In this document: positions 33,987-42,078 of the stretch, piece after piece
Position numbering within the stretch: the first letter of the stretch is position 1
How the letters are laid out: each line of letters starts with the position of its first letter
Source of the DNA: CAVSEK01 sp963726975
Lineage (GTDB): Bacteria > Actinomycetota > Actinomycetes > Mycobacteriales > SCTD01
Assembly: GCA_963726975.1 (NCBI GenBank)
Contig: CAVSEK010000010.1
Span: 176,413-240,412, forward strand
Length of the DNA: 64,000 nucleotides
Direction: 5' to 3'
Translations under genes and position numbers: made by a program
The notes under the pieces: generated by a model
Seen by the model: the letters and a program-made list of their open reading frames with translations, nothing else
Told to the model about the DNA's origin: nothing
The model's database searches: none

Positions 33987-35768
33987 GTGCCCGACCGCCC
34001 CGTCCGCCAGGCCCGCGTCCGTGCGCCCGAGCTCGCCGGCCGCGGCGGCTGGATCGGCACCGACGGACCGTTGACGCTCGCCGGGCTGCGCGGCCGCTTC
34101 GTGCTGCTCGACTTCTGGACGTCGTGCTGCGTCAACTGCCTGCACGTGCTCGACGAGCTGCGCCCGCTCGAGCAGCGCTTCGCCGACGTGCTCGTCGTCG
34201 TGGGCGTGCACAGCCCGAAGTTCGCCCACGAGGCCGACCACGACGCGCTCGTCGACGCGGTCGAGCGCTACGAGGTGCACCACCCGGTGCTCGACGACCC
34301 CGAGCTGACGACCTGGGGGCAGTACGCGGTGCGCGCCTGGCCGACGCTCGTGCTCGTCGACCCCGAGGGCTACGTCGTGCACACCGCCTCCGGCGAGGGC
34401 CACGGCGAGGGCCTGGGCCGGCTGCTCGAGGAGCTCGTCGCCGAGCACGACGCGAAGGGCACCCTGCGCCGCGGTGGCGCGCCGTACGTCCCGCTGCCCG
34501 AGCCGGAGACCGCCCTGCGGTTCCCCTCCGGGGTCGCTCGGCTGCCCGACGGCACGCTGCTCGTCACCGACACCGGCCACCACCAGGTGGTGCGCACGAC
34601 CGGCGACGGCGCGCAGGTGCTGCGCCGCTACGGCACCGGCGAGCGGGGGCTCGTCGACGGCCCGCAGCCCCGCTTCGCCGAGCCCCAGGGCGTCGCCGTG
34701 CTGGCGTCCGGCGAGGTCCTCGTCGCCGACACCGCCAACTCCGCGCTGCGCCGGCTCGACCTCGACACCGGCACCGCGAGGATCGTCGCCGGCACCGGCC
34801 GGGTCTGGCGCCCGGGGCGGCCGACCGAGGGGCCGGCGCTCGAGGTCGACCTGTCGACGCCGTGGGCGGTCGCCGAGCACGACGGCGAGGTCGTGGTGGC
34901 GATGGCCGGCACGCACCAGCTGTGGGCCTACGACGGGAGCCGCGTCCGGGTGCTCGCCGGCACCACCGGCGAGGGGCTGCGCGACGGGGACGCCCTGCGG
35001 GCCTACCTCGCCCAGCCCAGCGGGCTGGCCAGCGCGGGCGGGCGGCTGTGGTTCGTCGACGCCGAGACGTCCTCCCTGCGGTGGTACGAGCGGGGCCAGG
35101 TCGGCACGGCGGTCGGCAGCGGGCTGTTCGACTTCGGGCACGTCGACGGGCCGGCCGACCAGGCCCTGATGCAGCACCCCCTCGGGCTGGCGCTGCTGCC
35201 CGACGGCGCGGTCGCGGTCTGCGACACCTACAACGGAGCGGTCCGCCGCTACGACCCGGCCACGGGCGAGGTGAGCACCCTGGCCACCGGGCTCGCCGAG
35301 CCGACCGGGGCGGTGCTCGACGGCGACGCGCTGCTCGTCGTGGCGAGCACCGCGCACCGGCTCGAGCGGGTGCCGCTGGCGACGTCCGCCGCCCCGGTGC
35401 GCGGCCCGGCCCGCAGCACCGCGCGGCCGGTCACGGCGCTGGCCGGCGGACCGGTCGCGCTCGAGGTCGTCTTCACGCCGCCGCCGGGCCAGCACCTCGA
35501 CGAGCGCGACGGGCCGGCGACCCGGCTCGTGGTCAGCGCGTCGCCGCCCGGGCTGCTGGTGGCGGGGGGCGGGCCGGGCACCGGCCTGCGTCGCGGGCTC
35601 GTGCTCGCCGGCAGCGGGGAGGGGGTGCTGCACGTCGCGGCGGCCGCGGCGAGCTGCGACGACGAGGGCGAGCACCCGGCCTGCCACATCACCCAGCAGG
35701 ACTGGGGCATCCCGGTCCGGCTGGTGGCCGGGGCGTCGACCGAGCTCGCCCTGGTGCTGCGCGGCTGA
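33987..35768 (+). CDS. NHLRC2-like thioredoxin/NHL-repeat protein
   Basis: Protein of 593 residues with an N-terminal thioredoxin-like domain (residues 25-160) carrying FWTSCCVNCLHVLDEL, the C-C-x-x-C active site of NHLRC2-type proteins, and VRAWPTLVLVDPEGYVV. An NHL beta-propeller follows (residues 175-480) with repeats such as FPSGVARLPDGTLLVTDTGHHQVV and EPQGVAVLASGEVLVADTANSALRRLD. A C-terminal beta domain ends with CDDEGEHPACHITQQDWGIPV. No signal peptide, so cytosolic. Homologues occur from bacteria to animals and are thought to be redox-related, but the biochemical role is not settled. GTG at 33987 starts six residues before the conserved region. Confidence 0.9.
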   Translation: MPDRPVRQARVRAPELAGRGGWIGTDGPLTLAGLRGRFVLLDFWTSCCVNCLHVLDELRPLEQRFADVLVVVGVHSPKFAHEADHDALVDAVERYEVHHPVLDDPELTTWGQYAVRAWPTLVLVDPEGYVVHTASGEGHGEGLGRLLEELVAEHDAKGTLRRGGAPYVPLPEPETALRFPSGVARLPDGTLLVTDTGHHQVVRTTGDGAQVLRRYGTGERGLVDGPQPRFAEPQGVAVLASGEVLVADTANSALRRLDLDTGTARIVAGTGRVWRPGRPTEGPALEVDLSTPWAVAEHDGEVVVAMAGTHQLWAYDGSRVRVLAGTTGEGLRDGDALRAYLAQPSGLASAGGRLWFVDAETSSLRWYERGQVGTAVGSGLFDFGHVDGPADQALMQHPLGLALLPDGAVAVCDTYNGAVRRYDPATGEVSTLATGLAEPTGAVLDGDALLVVASTAHRLERVPLATSAAPVRGPARSTARPVTALAGGPVALEVVFTPPPGQHLDERDGPATRLVVSASPPGLLVAGGGPGTGLRRGLVLAGSGEGVLHVAAAAASCDDEGEHPACHITQQDWGIPVRLVAGASTELALVLRG

Positions 35769-35795
35769 GGTCCACGCGACGGTCCGGGCACGCGA

Positions 35796-35828
35796 CGGCC
35801 CGGCCCTCCGGGCAGGAGGACCGGGCCG
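35796..35828. terminator. Bidirectional terminator hairpin
   Basis: CGGCCCGGCCCT at 35796-35807 pairs with AGGACCGGGCCG at 35817-35828 with one mismatch. It sits between the convergent NHLRC2-like and DUF6458-like genes and can end both transcripts. Confidence 0.75.
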
Positions 35829-35837
35829 GTCGGGCGA

Positions 35838-36074
35838 CTAGTAGACGTCGCGGTCGCGGACCCCGCGCTCGCGCACGACCCGGTCCTCGACGACCTCGGT
35901 GCGCCGGCTGCGCGGGCCGAAGACGGCGAGGAACAGCACGATGCCGAGCAGGCCCGCCGCCATGAGGATGATCCCGACGACGTCGAGGTCGATGCCGCTG
36001 ACCGACGAGTTGTCGATGGCGAAGGTGAGGACTGCGCCGAGCGCGAGCAGGAAGATGCTGACGCCGATGCCCAT
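35838..36074 (-). CDS. Small membrane protein, DUF6458-like
   Basis: Protein of 78 residues: MGIGVSIFLLALGAVLTFAI, a polar SSVSGIDLDVVG turn, then a second helix IILMAAGLLGIVLFLAVFG and a charged tail rich in Arg/Glu/Asp. Two-helix hairpins of this type are widespread in actinobacteria (DUF6458 pattern GIGV...A.GAIL.FAV....GVDL..VG.ILM..G). Function unknown. ATG at 36074 is preceded by AGGAGG (CCTCC on the plus strand). Confidence 0.85.
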   Translation of the reverse strand: MGIGVSIFLLALGAVLTFAIDNSSVSGIDLDVVGIILMAAGLLGIVLFLAVFGPRSRRTEVVEDRVVRERGVRDRDVY

Positions 36075-36193
36075 GGGGTACCTCCTGGACGCGCGGCACG
36101 GTGCCGCGCTCGCACGCTGATCTACCCGGGCGACCGGGCCCGACACGGGTCCGTCCGGGCGAACCCCGCCGCGCAGACGGACGTACGGCCCCG

Positions 36194-38017
36194 TCAGGTC
36201 CGGCGGCGCAGCGAGGACAGGGCGACCGCCGTGGCCACGCCGACGGTCGGCAGGCTGAGCAGCAGCAGGAACAGCGGGCTGGTCTGCGGCTGCTCCGAGG
36301 CGGCCGGTGCGAGCGTCGTGCCCTGGCCCGTGGTCGGGAAGCAGGTCTCGTAGTACGGGCAGAAGCTCGTCGTCGGGGCCGGGGGCCCGGGCGGGCCGGA
36401 GGGCCCGGAGGGGCCGGCCGGGCCGGAGGGTCCCGACGGCCCAGGAGGTCCGGACGGGCCGGGCTCGCCCGGCGGCCCCGGCGGTCCCGGCTCGCCGGGC
36501 GCTCCGGGGGACCCGCCAGGCCCGGGTGGACCGGGTGGGCCGGGTGGTCCCGGCGGGCCCTGGACGATCGTGGTGAAGGTCGGGCCCGGCGTCTCCGTCG
36601 GCGGCGTCGTGGGCGGCGTCGTGGGCGGGGTCGTGGGCGGCTGGGTCGGCGGGGCCTGGGCGACCGGCAGCGCCGGCTGCCCGGTCGTGGCGGCCCGGCG
36701 CGGCGTGGCCGCCGGCAGCTCGCGCACCAGGCCGTTCGCCAGCAGCGCGCTGCGGCACGGCCGGCCGTCCGGGTTGGCGCACTCGACGGCCCACTGCAGC
36801 GTCTCGCCCGGCGCGAAGACGACCGGCGTGGAGAACGTGAAGGTCTGGACCTCGGCGAGCTGCAGCGTCAGCAGCGCGACGCCGTTGCGCAGCAGGACCC
36901 CGCGCCCCACGTCGCCGTCGGGCTGCACGACGACGTCGGTGAGCGCGAGCTCCTGACGGGCGCCGCGGTCGAGCACCGGTGCCCGGTCGCCGGAGGTGAC
37001 CCGCAGGACACCGGCGAAGGGGACCTGGGGGCCGGGAGCCAGCGAGGCCTGCGAGGCGGCGGCCGCCGCGGCCTTCGCCGCCGCCGCCTGGGCCTCCGCG
37101 GCCGCCTTCGCCTCGGCGGCGGCCTTGTCCGCGGCGGCCTGCTGCTGCGCGGCCACACCGCCCTGCGCGGCGGCGGCCGCACCCGCGACGAGGTCGGTCT
37201 GGCGCTCGACGCTGGCCAGCTGGTCGGCGACCTTCTCCTGCGCGGCGTTCTGGGCGCCCTTCTGGGTGGCCCGCAGGCCCAGGACGGCGAGCAGCAGGAC
37301 CAGGGTGAGCAGCGCCGCCCGCGCCGCCAGCCGGGCCAGGCTGCCGGGCAGCAGGCCGCTCTGCACGAACGAGCCGTCGAGCACCAGCAGCTCGGAGGGG
37401 TCGGCCAGGGCGCCCGTCGACAGCCGCACCTGGAAGGCCTTCGCGACCGGCTCGCCCCGCCAGTAGCGCCGCCGGCCGCTGACCGCGACCGTCGTGAGCC
37501 GGGTGCGGCCGGGCTCGACGTCGAGCGTCTCGTCGGGCAGCGCCAGCACGAGGCCGTCGTCGGGGTCGACGGCCTCGAGCAGCACGTGCACGGGCGCGTT
37601 GCCCCGGTTGTCCACGGCGATCGTGTGGGTGCGCGAGCCCCAGCCCCGCGCCCGGCTGGTGCGCGGGACGAGCTCGGCGCTCAGCGCCTCGTAGCGGCCG
37701 ACGGTGAGGTCGACCTCCTCCGTGGCGCCGCGCCGCGGGTCCTGCTCGCTGCTGACCTGGACGCCGACCCGGTACGCGCCGGCGACGCTCGCGGGGACCC
37801 GCGGCGGCGCCACGACGACGCGGGCGCGGGCCGGGCGGTTGGTGTCGACGCGCAGCACCGGCGGCTCGAGCCGCACCCAGGCCGGGTCGACGCCGAGCAG
37901 GCTCACGACGCACCGGTCGACCCGGGTGCCCGTGTTGGTGACGACGAGGTCCAGGGCGACCTCGCCGCCCGGCTCGACGGCCAGCTCCCTGCGGCTCAGC
38001 AGGACCTCGACGCCCAC
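36194..38017 (-). CDS. Membrane protein with collagen-like repeat, next to the eCIS locus
   Basis: Protein of 607 residues. Residues 1-210 form two immunoglobulin-like beta domains (SRRELAVEPGGEVALDLVVTN, LTVGRYEALSAELVPRTS), as in the so-called hydrolytic proteins found in Streptomyces CIS clusters. A first transmembrane helix spans 229-249. An Ala-rich coiled coil (269-325), a second beta domain (330-430), a Pro/Thr linker with TTPP repeats (455-475), about 20 Gly-X-Y triplets (487-547, GPPGPP/GEPGPS/GPSGPA types), a CPYYETC segment and a second transmembrane helix (582-602) follow. Topology suggests the collagen-like stalk faces outside. GTG at 38017 is chosen; frames further upstream cross the divergent promoter. 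Divergent from the LuxR regulator. Confidence 0.85.
   Translation of the reverse strand: MGVEVLLSRRELAVEPGGEVALDLVVTNTGTRVDRCVVSLLGVDPAWVRLEPPVLRVDTNRPARARVVVAPPRVPASVAGAYRVGVQVSSEQDPRRGATEEVDLTVGRYEALSAELVPRTSRARGWGSRTHTIAVDNRGNAPVHVLLEAVDPDDGLVLALPDETLDVEPGRTRLTTVAVSGRRRYWRGEPVAKAFQVRLSTGALADPSELLVLDGSFVQSGLLPGSLARLAARAALLTLVLLLAVLGLRATQKGAQNAAQEKVADQLASVERQTDLVAGAAAAAQGGVAAQQQAAADKAAAEAKAAAEAQAAAAKAAAAAASQASLAPGPQVPFAGVLRVTSGDRAPVLDRGARQELALTDVVVQPDGDVGRGVLLRNGVALLTLQLAEVQTFTFSTPVVFAPGETLQWAVECANPDGRPCRSALLANGLVRELPAATPRRAATTGQPALPVAQAPPTQPPTTPPTTPPTTPPTETPGPTFTTIVQGPPGPPGPPGPPGPGGSPGAPGEPGPPGPPGEPGPSGPPGPSGPSGPAGPSGPSGPPGPPAPTTSFCPYYETCFPTTGQGTTLAPAASEQPQTSPLFLLLLSLPTVGVATAVALSSLRRRT
36377..36559 (-). 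repeat. Collagen-like Gly-X-Y coding repeat
   Basis: Nine-base periodic GGN-CCN-type codons encode about 20 Gly-X-Y triplets, rich in GPP, GEP and GPS, with a single GGSPGAP irregularity. Pro at X and Y positions would favour a triple helix without hydroxylation. Confidence 0.9.
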
Positions 38018-38173
38018 GTGCCGACCGTAGGCGCGGGTCCGGCCGGCGGGGCCCGTCCTGCCCGCAGGGGCAACGCCTGGTGCCCGCGCGCACGCCCGTT
38101 GACACCCTGTTGAGCACGGATTGTTCTCCTGTGGGCACTGCGCGGTGGTCGCGCCGGTCAGGAGGTGTCGGTC
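38018..38173 (+). promoter_or_regulatory. Divergent promoter region of luxR-type gene and collagen-like gene
   Basis: 155 bp between divergent starts. A consensus TTGACA lies at 38099-38104 followed by unusually AT-rich sequence for this genome (GGATTGTTCT about 17 bp later), and AGGAGG at 38160-38165 serves the luxR-type gene. No clear operator palindrome was found by eye. Confidence 0.45.
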
Positions 38174-38818
38174 GTGAGCCTGCCGTCGGTGGTCGTCGAG
38201 CTGGTCCGGGTGGTCGTGCTGGCGCCGGACCCGCTCTCGCGCGCGGGGTTGACCAGCCAGCTGGGCGGCACGCCCGGGCTGCGGGTGCTGCCCGAGCAGG
38301 AGGCCGCGCGGGCCGACGTCGTGGTGTGCGTGGCGGAGGCGGCCGAAGCGGCCGAGCTGGTCCGCCGGGTGCTGGCCAGCGGTGCGCGGCGGGCGGTCGC
38401 CGTCGTGGGCGACGGGCTCGACGACACGGCGCTGCTGCAGCTCGTCGGGGCCGGGGCCGCCGGTGTGCTGCGCCGCGGCGAGGTCACCGCCCGCGCCCTG
38501 TGCGAGGCCGTGACGCTCGCGGCCTCCGGCGACGGGTCGCTGCCGGCCGACCTGCTCGCGCGGCTGTTCGGCCAGGTCAGCCGGCTCGGCGCCCAGGTCC
38601 TCGCGCCCCGCGGGCTGTCGTTGACCGGCCTGAGCACCCGCGAGACCCGCGTCCTCGCCCTGCTCGCCGACGGCGCCGACACCGGCGAGATCGCCCGCAC
38701 CCTGTCCTACAGCGAGCGGACGGTGAAGAACGTCGTGCACGACCTGACGACCCGGCTCGGCGTGCGCAACCGCACGGCCGCGGTGGCGTACGCCCTGCGC
38801 GCCGGCCTCATCCCGTGA
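38174..38818 (+). CDS. LuxR-family response-regulator-like transcription factor
   Basis: Regulator of 214 residues. The N-terminal half has receiver-like folding (VVLAPDPLSRAGLTSQL, ADVVVCVAE, VGAGAAGVLRRGEV), but phosphoacceptor surroundings are degenerate, so it may not be phosphorylated. The C-terminal LuxR helix-turn-helix is LSTRETRVLALLADGADTGEIARTLSYSERTVKNVVHDLTTRLGVRNRTAAVAYALRAGLI. GTG at 38174 follows AGGAGG by 8 nt. The stop overlaps the start of the DUF4255 gene, so the regulator is co-translated with a structural eCIS gene and probably controls the locus. Confidence 0.9.
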   Translation: MSLPSVVVELVRVVVLAPDPLSRAGLTSQLGGTPGLRVLPEQEAARADVVVCVAEAAEAAELVRRVLASGARRAVAVVGDGLDDTALLQLVGAGAAGVLRRGEVTARALCEAVTLAASGDGSLPADLLARLFGQVSRLGAQVLAPRGLSLTGLSTRETRVLALLADGADTGEIARTLSYSERTVKNVVHDLTTRLGVRNRTAAVAYALRAGLIP

Positions 38819-39468
38819 TCCCCGAGGTCGACGAGGCCCTGCGCCGGCTGGTCCGCGAGGAGGCGGTGCCGGACGAGTCCGTCGCCGTGGCCTTCGACGC
38901 GCCGACCCGCGACTGGAGCGCCCGCCGCGGCGGGCCGGTCGTCAACCTCTACCTGCACGAGGTGCGCGAGGACGTGGCGGCCCGGACGTCCGGCCGCGTC
39001 CGCGAACCGGTCGCCGGACCGGGCGGCACGAGCTGGCGGCCGCCGTCGGTCATGGTCCGCATGGGCTACCTGCTCACCTGCTGGACCGCGCGGCCGGAGG
39101 ACGAGCACCGGCTGCTGGCGGCCTGCCTGCTCGGGCTGCTGCGCCACCCGGTGGTGCCTCCCCGGCTGCTCCCGACAGGGGTCGCGGGGGTCGGGCCCGG
39201 CCGCGTGGACCTGCTGGTCGCGCGGCCCGAGGGCGACGCCCGCAAGAGCGCGTCGCTGTGGCAGGCCCTGGGCGGCGAGCTCAAGCCGAGCCTGGACCTG
39301 CAGGTGCTCGTGCCGGTCGACCTCGGCCTGCGCTACCCGGCGGGCCCCCCGGTCTCCCAGCCGGTCGTGCTGGACGTCGAGCGGCTGGAGGGTCCGGTGG
39401 TGTCGGCCTCGGAGCGGGCCGGCTCGCGCGAGCGGGTGGCCGGCCGGTCGCCCCAGGTGCCCGGCTGA
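38815..39468 (+). CDS. DUF4255 protein, eCIS cap/tail terminator (Afp16/Pvc16-like)
   Basis: Protein of 217 residues with VIPEVDEALRRLVREEAV at the start, VNLYLHEVREDVAARTSGR and PPSVMVRMGYLLTCWTARPEDEHRLLAACLLGLLRHPVVP, the DUF4255 pattern. In Afp/PVC systems this family (Afp16/Pvc16) caps the sheath-tube end and sets or ends polymerisation. It starts with GTG overlapping the luxR-type stop, away from the main structural operon. Confidence 0.88.
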   Translation: MIPEVDEALRRLVREEAVPDESVAVAFDAPTRDWSARRGGPVVNLYLHEVREDVAARTSGRVREPVAGPGGTSWRPPSVMVRMGYLLTCWTARPEDEHRLLAACLLGLLRHPVVPPRLLPTGVAGVGPGRVDLLVARPEGDARKSASLWQALGGELKPSLDLQVLVPVDLGLRYPAGPPVSQPVVLDVERLEGPVVSASERAGSRERVAGRSPQVPG

Positions 39469-39512
39469 CCCACGCGCTTGCCCGGCGCCGCGGCCCTGAG
39501 TCGGCGCGGCCC

Positions 39513-40442
39513 TCAGCCGGCGTCGTCGAGCTGCTGCAGCAGCGCGTCGTACTCCTGCGTCGCGGCGTGCGCGGTCGCCACGTCGCCGTCGGCGTGCAGC
39601 GCCTCGACCAGCACCCGCCACAGCCCGTCGACGAGCCGGTCCACCGCGAGCCCGCGGCGGGCGGCCCGGGCGGCCGCGGTGGGCCGGCCGCGCTGCAGCT
39701 CGAGCCGGGCCAGGTCGCCCGCCGCGGTGGTGATGCGCACCCGCCAGGCGGAGCGGTGCTCGACGACCCACTCCGCCGGGCCCTCCTCCTCCAGCAGGTC
39801 GCCGGCGTAGAGGTCGAGCGCCCCCTCGTACGCCGCCGCGGCCAGCTCGGGAGACGTGCCGCGCAGGGCGGCCGCCCTCTCGAGGGCCCGGTCGGCGCGC
39901 TCGACGTCCGTGCTGACGGCCGCGGTGAGGCGGTAGGCGCCGTCCTCGCGGACCAGCGCCTCCCCGGCGAGGCTGCCGGCGAGCACCGCCCGCAGCGACG
40001 ACACGGTGGTCTGCAGCGAGCGCCCAGCAGCGACGGCGTCGGCCTCGGGCCACAGGGCGGCGAGCAGGGCCTCGCGGTGCACCGGTCGGCCGGCGTGCAG
40101 CGCGAGCAGGCGCAGCACGGCGCGGGCCCGCGGCCGCAGCGCGGCCAGCGACACCGGCCGGCCGTCGTCGAGCACCTCGAACGGGCCGAAGCAGGTGATG
40201 TCCAGCCCCGGGCTGACGGCCTGCTGCCGCAGCCGCGCGGCGTGCTGGCGCAGCGCGAGCGCCACCTCCGGCTCGCCGTGCAGGCCGTGGACGTACGCCA
40301 TCGCGCGCAGCAGCGCGACCGCGTCCTCGTCGTCGCCGACCCGCTGGGCGTGCCGCAGCGCGCCCTGCAGCGCCTCGAGGTCGGCCAGGTCGTCCGCGGT
40401 CCGCTGCGCAGGGGCAGCCGGGACCAGCAGGTGCGGTGTCAT
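39513..40442 (-). CDS. BTAD/SARP-type transcriptional regulator
   Basis: Regulator of 309 residues. The first 75 residues form a helical extension. An OmpR-like winged helix follows (ITCFGPFEVLDDGRPVSLAALRPRARAVLRLLALHAG, REALLAALWPEAD, SLQTTVSSLRAVL). The bacterial transcriptional activator domain completes it (DVERADRALERAAALRG, AYEGALDLYAGDLLEEEGPAEWV, RGLAVDRLVDGLWRVLVEALHADGDVATA). SARP-like proteins usually activate development or secondary metabolism genes. Its place inside the eCIS locus suggests it controls expression of the injection system or of the adjacent kinase-like gene. Confidence 0.88.
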   Translation of the reverse strand: MTPHLLVPAAPAQRTADDLADLEALQGALRHAQRVGDDEDAVALLRAMAYVHGLHGEPEVALALRQHAARLRQQAVSPGLDITCFGPFEVLDDGRPVSLAALRPRARAVLRLLALHAGRPVHREALLAALWPEADAVAAGRSLQTTVSSLRAVLAGSLAGEALVREDGAYRLTAAVSTDVERADRALERAAALRGTSPELAAAAYEGALDLYAGDLLEEEGPAEWVVEHRSAWRVRITTAAGDLARLELQRGRPTAAARAARRGLAVDRLVDGLWRVLVEALHADGDVATAHAATQEYDALLQQLDDAG

Positions 40443-40760
40443 CGTCCTCCGGTCACGGCCCGTGGGGCCGACGACCTGATCGTGCTCCGGCGGGTCCCGG
40501 GAGGAAAGAGACCTAGGTCGGGTCTCTCCGGCCGGTCGTCGAGCCGCTGGCGCAGGCGGAGGACCTCCCTCCACCCGGCACGACGCAGCGCCCCACGACG
40601 GCGCGCGACGAGGCGATCGCCACGACGTGGACCGCCGACACGCTGCAGGTCCGCGCGGTCGGCCGCTCCTGACGCTGCCCACACGGGCAACCTCCCGGCC
40701 CTTCCCCCCGGACCCCCGCCTGGGGCACGATCCCGGGACCGGCGACGGAGGGTGCACGCG
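40443..40760. other. Intergenic region between BTAD regulator and kinase-like gene
   Basis: About 318 bp. A plus-strand frame open from 40517 to the TGA at 40670-40672 reads VVEPLAQAEDLPPPGTTQRP and ATTWTADTLQVRAVGRS and looks protein-like, but it has no start codon, so it may be a gene remnant. CCTAGGT at 40512-40518 is relatively AT-rich for the area. No clear promoter motif. Confidence 0.4.
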
Positions 40761-41951
40761 GTGCCGTACGGCGACAAGGACGTCCTCTCCCGCAAGGTGA
40801 TGGGCGGCGGGACCCTCAACGAGGTCCACAAGGTCCAGTACAACCGGAACATCGGGACGTCCGGCACGGGTGAGGGCTTCTTCAAGCCGGACAAGCAGGC
40901 CGCGACCGAGACCGGGTCGACGAACTCGCAGCGCGCCGTGGCGTCGTACCGCCTGGCGCAGGCGCTGGGCCTGGGCGACGTCCACGCGGAGGAGGACTTC
41001 GCCACCCACGGCAAGCAGCAGGGCTCGGTGTCGGCGAAGGCGGACGGGCAGGCGCTGCAGACGCCGATCTTCACCCCGGTCACCAAGACCGTGGCCAAGG
41101 GGAGCGACCAGACCAAGATCCGGAAGCTGAAGAACCGCAGCAACCCGCTGCAGCTGTGGAAGTCCAAGCACACGTACGAGAAGATGACCGACGCCAAGCA
41201 GCGGGACCCGGGCTACGACAACCCGGTCACCCAGCGCGGCATGCTCGACCTGCAGGCCCTGGACTCCGTCACCGGACAGCGCGACCGGCACAACGGCAAC
41301 ATCTACGTCGACGACGCGTCGGGCCGGGTGAAGGGCATCGACAACGACCTGGCGTTCCGCCAGGGGGCGATGTTCCAGGACATCTCGGCGAGCAAGAAGC
41401 CCGACCGCCTCAAGATGCTCACCGACGAGCGCGAGGAGGCCCACATCGGTCTGCCGCCGATGATGCACAGCGCCACCGCCGACTCGATCGAGAAGTTCAA
41501 CTTCAAGAAGAAGAACCTGCGCACGGTCCTCGGAGACGGCAGCGGCGAGAGCATGCTCGGCGACGACGAGCTGGGCTACATCAAGAAGCGCGGCCGGGCC
41601 ATGCAGTCCCACGTCGCCGACCTGCGCAAGGACGGCAGGGTCGTCGACCAGTTCGACGCGGGGACCTACGACCAGCTGAAGGCCGGCCACAAGGTCGACG
41701 CGATCTGGGGCGACAAGCGGGCCGACAACTACATCGCGCGCAACGAGGAGCACCTGGCGGCGCAGCGGGCCCAGGGCATGGACATCCCGGTGCCCGCCCG
41801 CACGGCCCCGCCGGCGGTCCCGTCCCGTACGGGACGACCGGCGCTCAGCGGTGCCCCGGCGCAGGGACTGGTCCCGGCACCCCGCACCGGCAGCGGCACG
41901 GTGAGCCCGGCGGTGGCGCGTGCCCGGCGTCACGGGTTCTCCTACGGCTGA
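40761..41951 (+). CDS. Kinase-like protein, candidate eCIS cargo
   Basis: Protein of 396 residues with an atypical kinase signature. GTGEGFFKPDK (Lys42 as the ATP-binding lysine) is followed by SQRAVASYRLAQALGLGDV. The catalytic-loop motif is VTGQRDRHNGNIYVDD (Asp175, His177, Asn180) and the metal motif GIDNDLAF (Asp194, Asp196). The D-R-H-x-x-N then I-D-x-D order matches phosphoinositide 3/4-kinase-like and HipA-like folds rather than ordinary protein kinases. The protein is Lys/Asp/Gln-rich, unlike its Ala/Arg-rich neighbours, and has a Pro-rich disordered C-tail (residues 343-375). No signal peptide or membrane segment. Flanked by eCIS genes, it is a candidate injected effector; this is inference. 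GTG at 40761 follows GGAGG. Confidence 0.75.
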   Translation: MPYGDKDVLSRKVMGGGTLNEVHKVQYNRNIGTSGTGEGFFKPDKQAATETGSTNSQRAVASYRLAQALGLGDVHAEEDFATHGKQQGSVSAKADGQALQTPIFTPVTKTVAKGSDQTKIRKLKNRSNPLQLWKSKHTYEKMTDAKQRDPGYDNPVTQRGMLDLQALDSVTGQRDRHNGNIYVDDASGRVKGIDNDLAFRQGAMFQDISASKKPDRLKMLTDEREEAHIGLPPMMHSATADSIEKFNFKKKNLRTVLGDGSGESMLGDDELGYIKKRGRAMQSHVADLRKDGRVVDQFDAGTYDQLKAGHKVDAIWGDKRADNYIARNEEHLAAQRAQGMDIPVPARTAPPAVPSRTGRPALSGAPAQGLVPAPRTGSGTVSPAVARARRHGFSYG

Positions 41952-42078
41952 CGCCTGACCCAGGAGGAGCGCGCAGGGGGCAGCGCTCGGGCGGGAGCCT
42001 GGCTGGCCGACCCCACGCCAGCTCGGTCCGCTGCCGACCCGGTCCGCTCGGCGGCCCGGCGGGTCGACGTGCTTCCCG

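Noticed and set aside
36377..36559. CRISPR array
   Set aside because: The periodic GGN-CCN sequence is a coding collagen repeat of 9-bp period without spacers. No CRISPR array was seen in the window.
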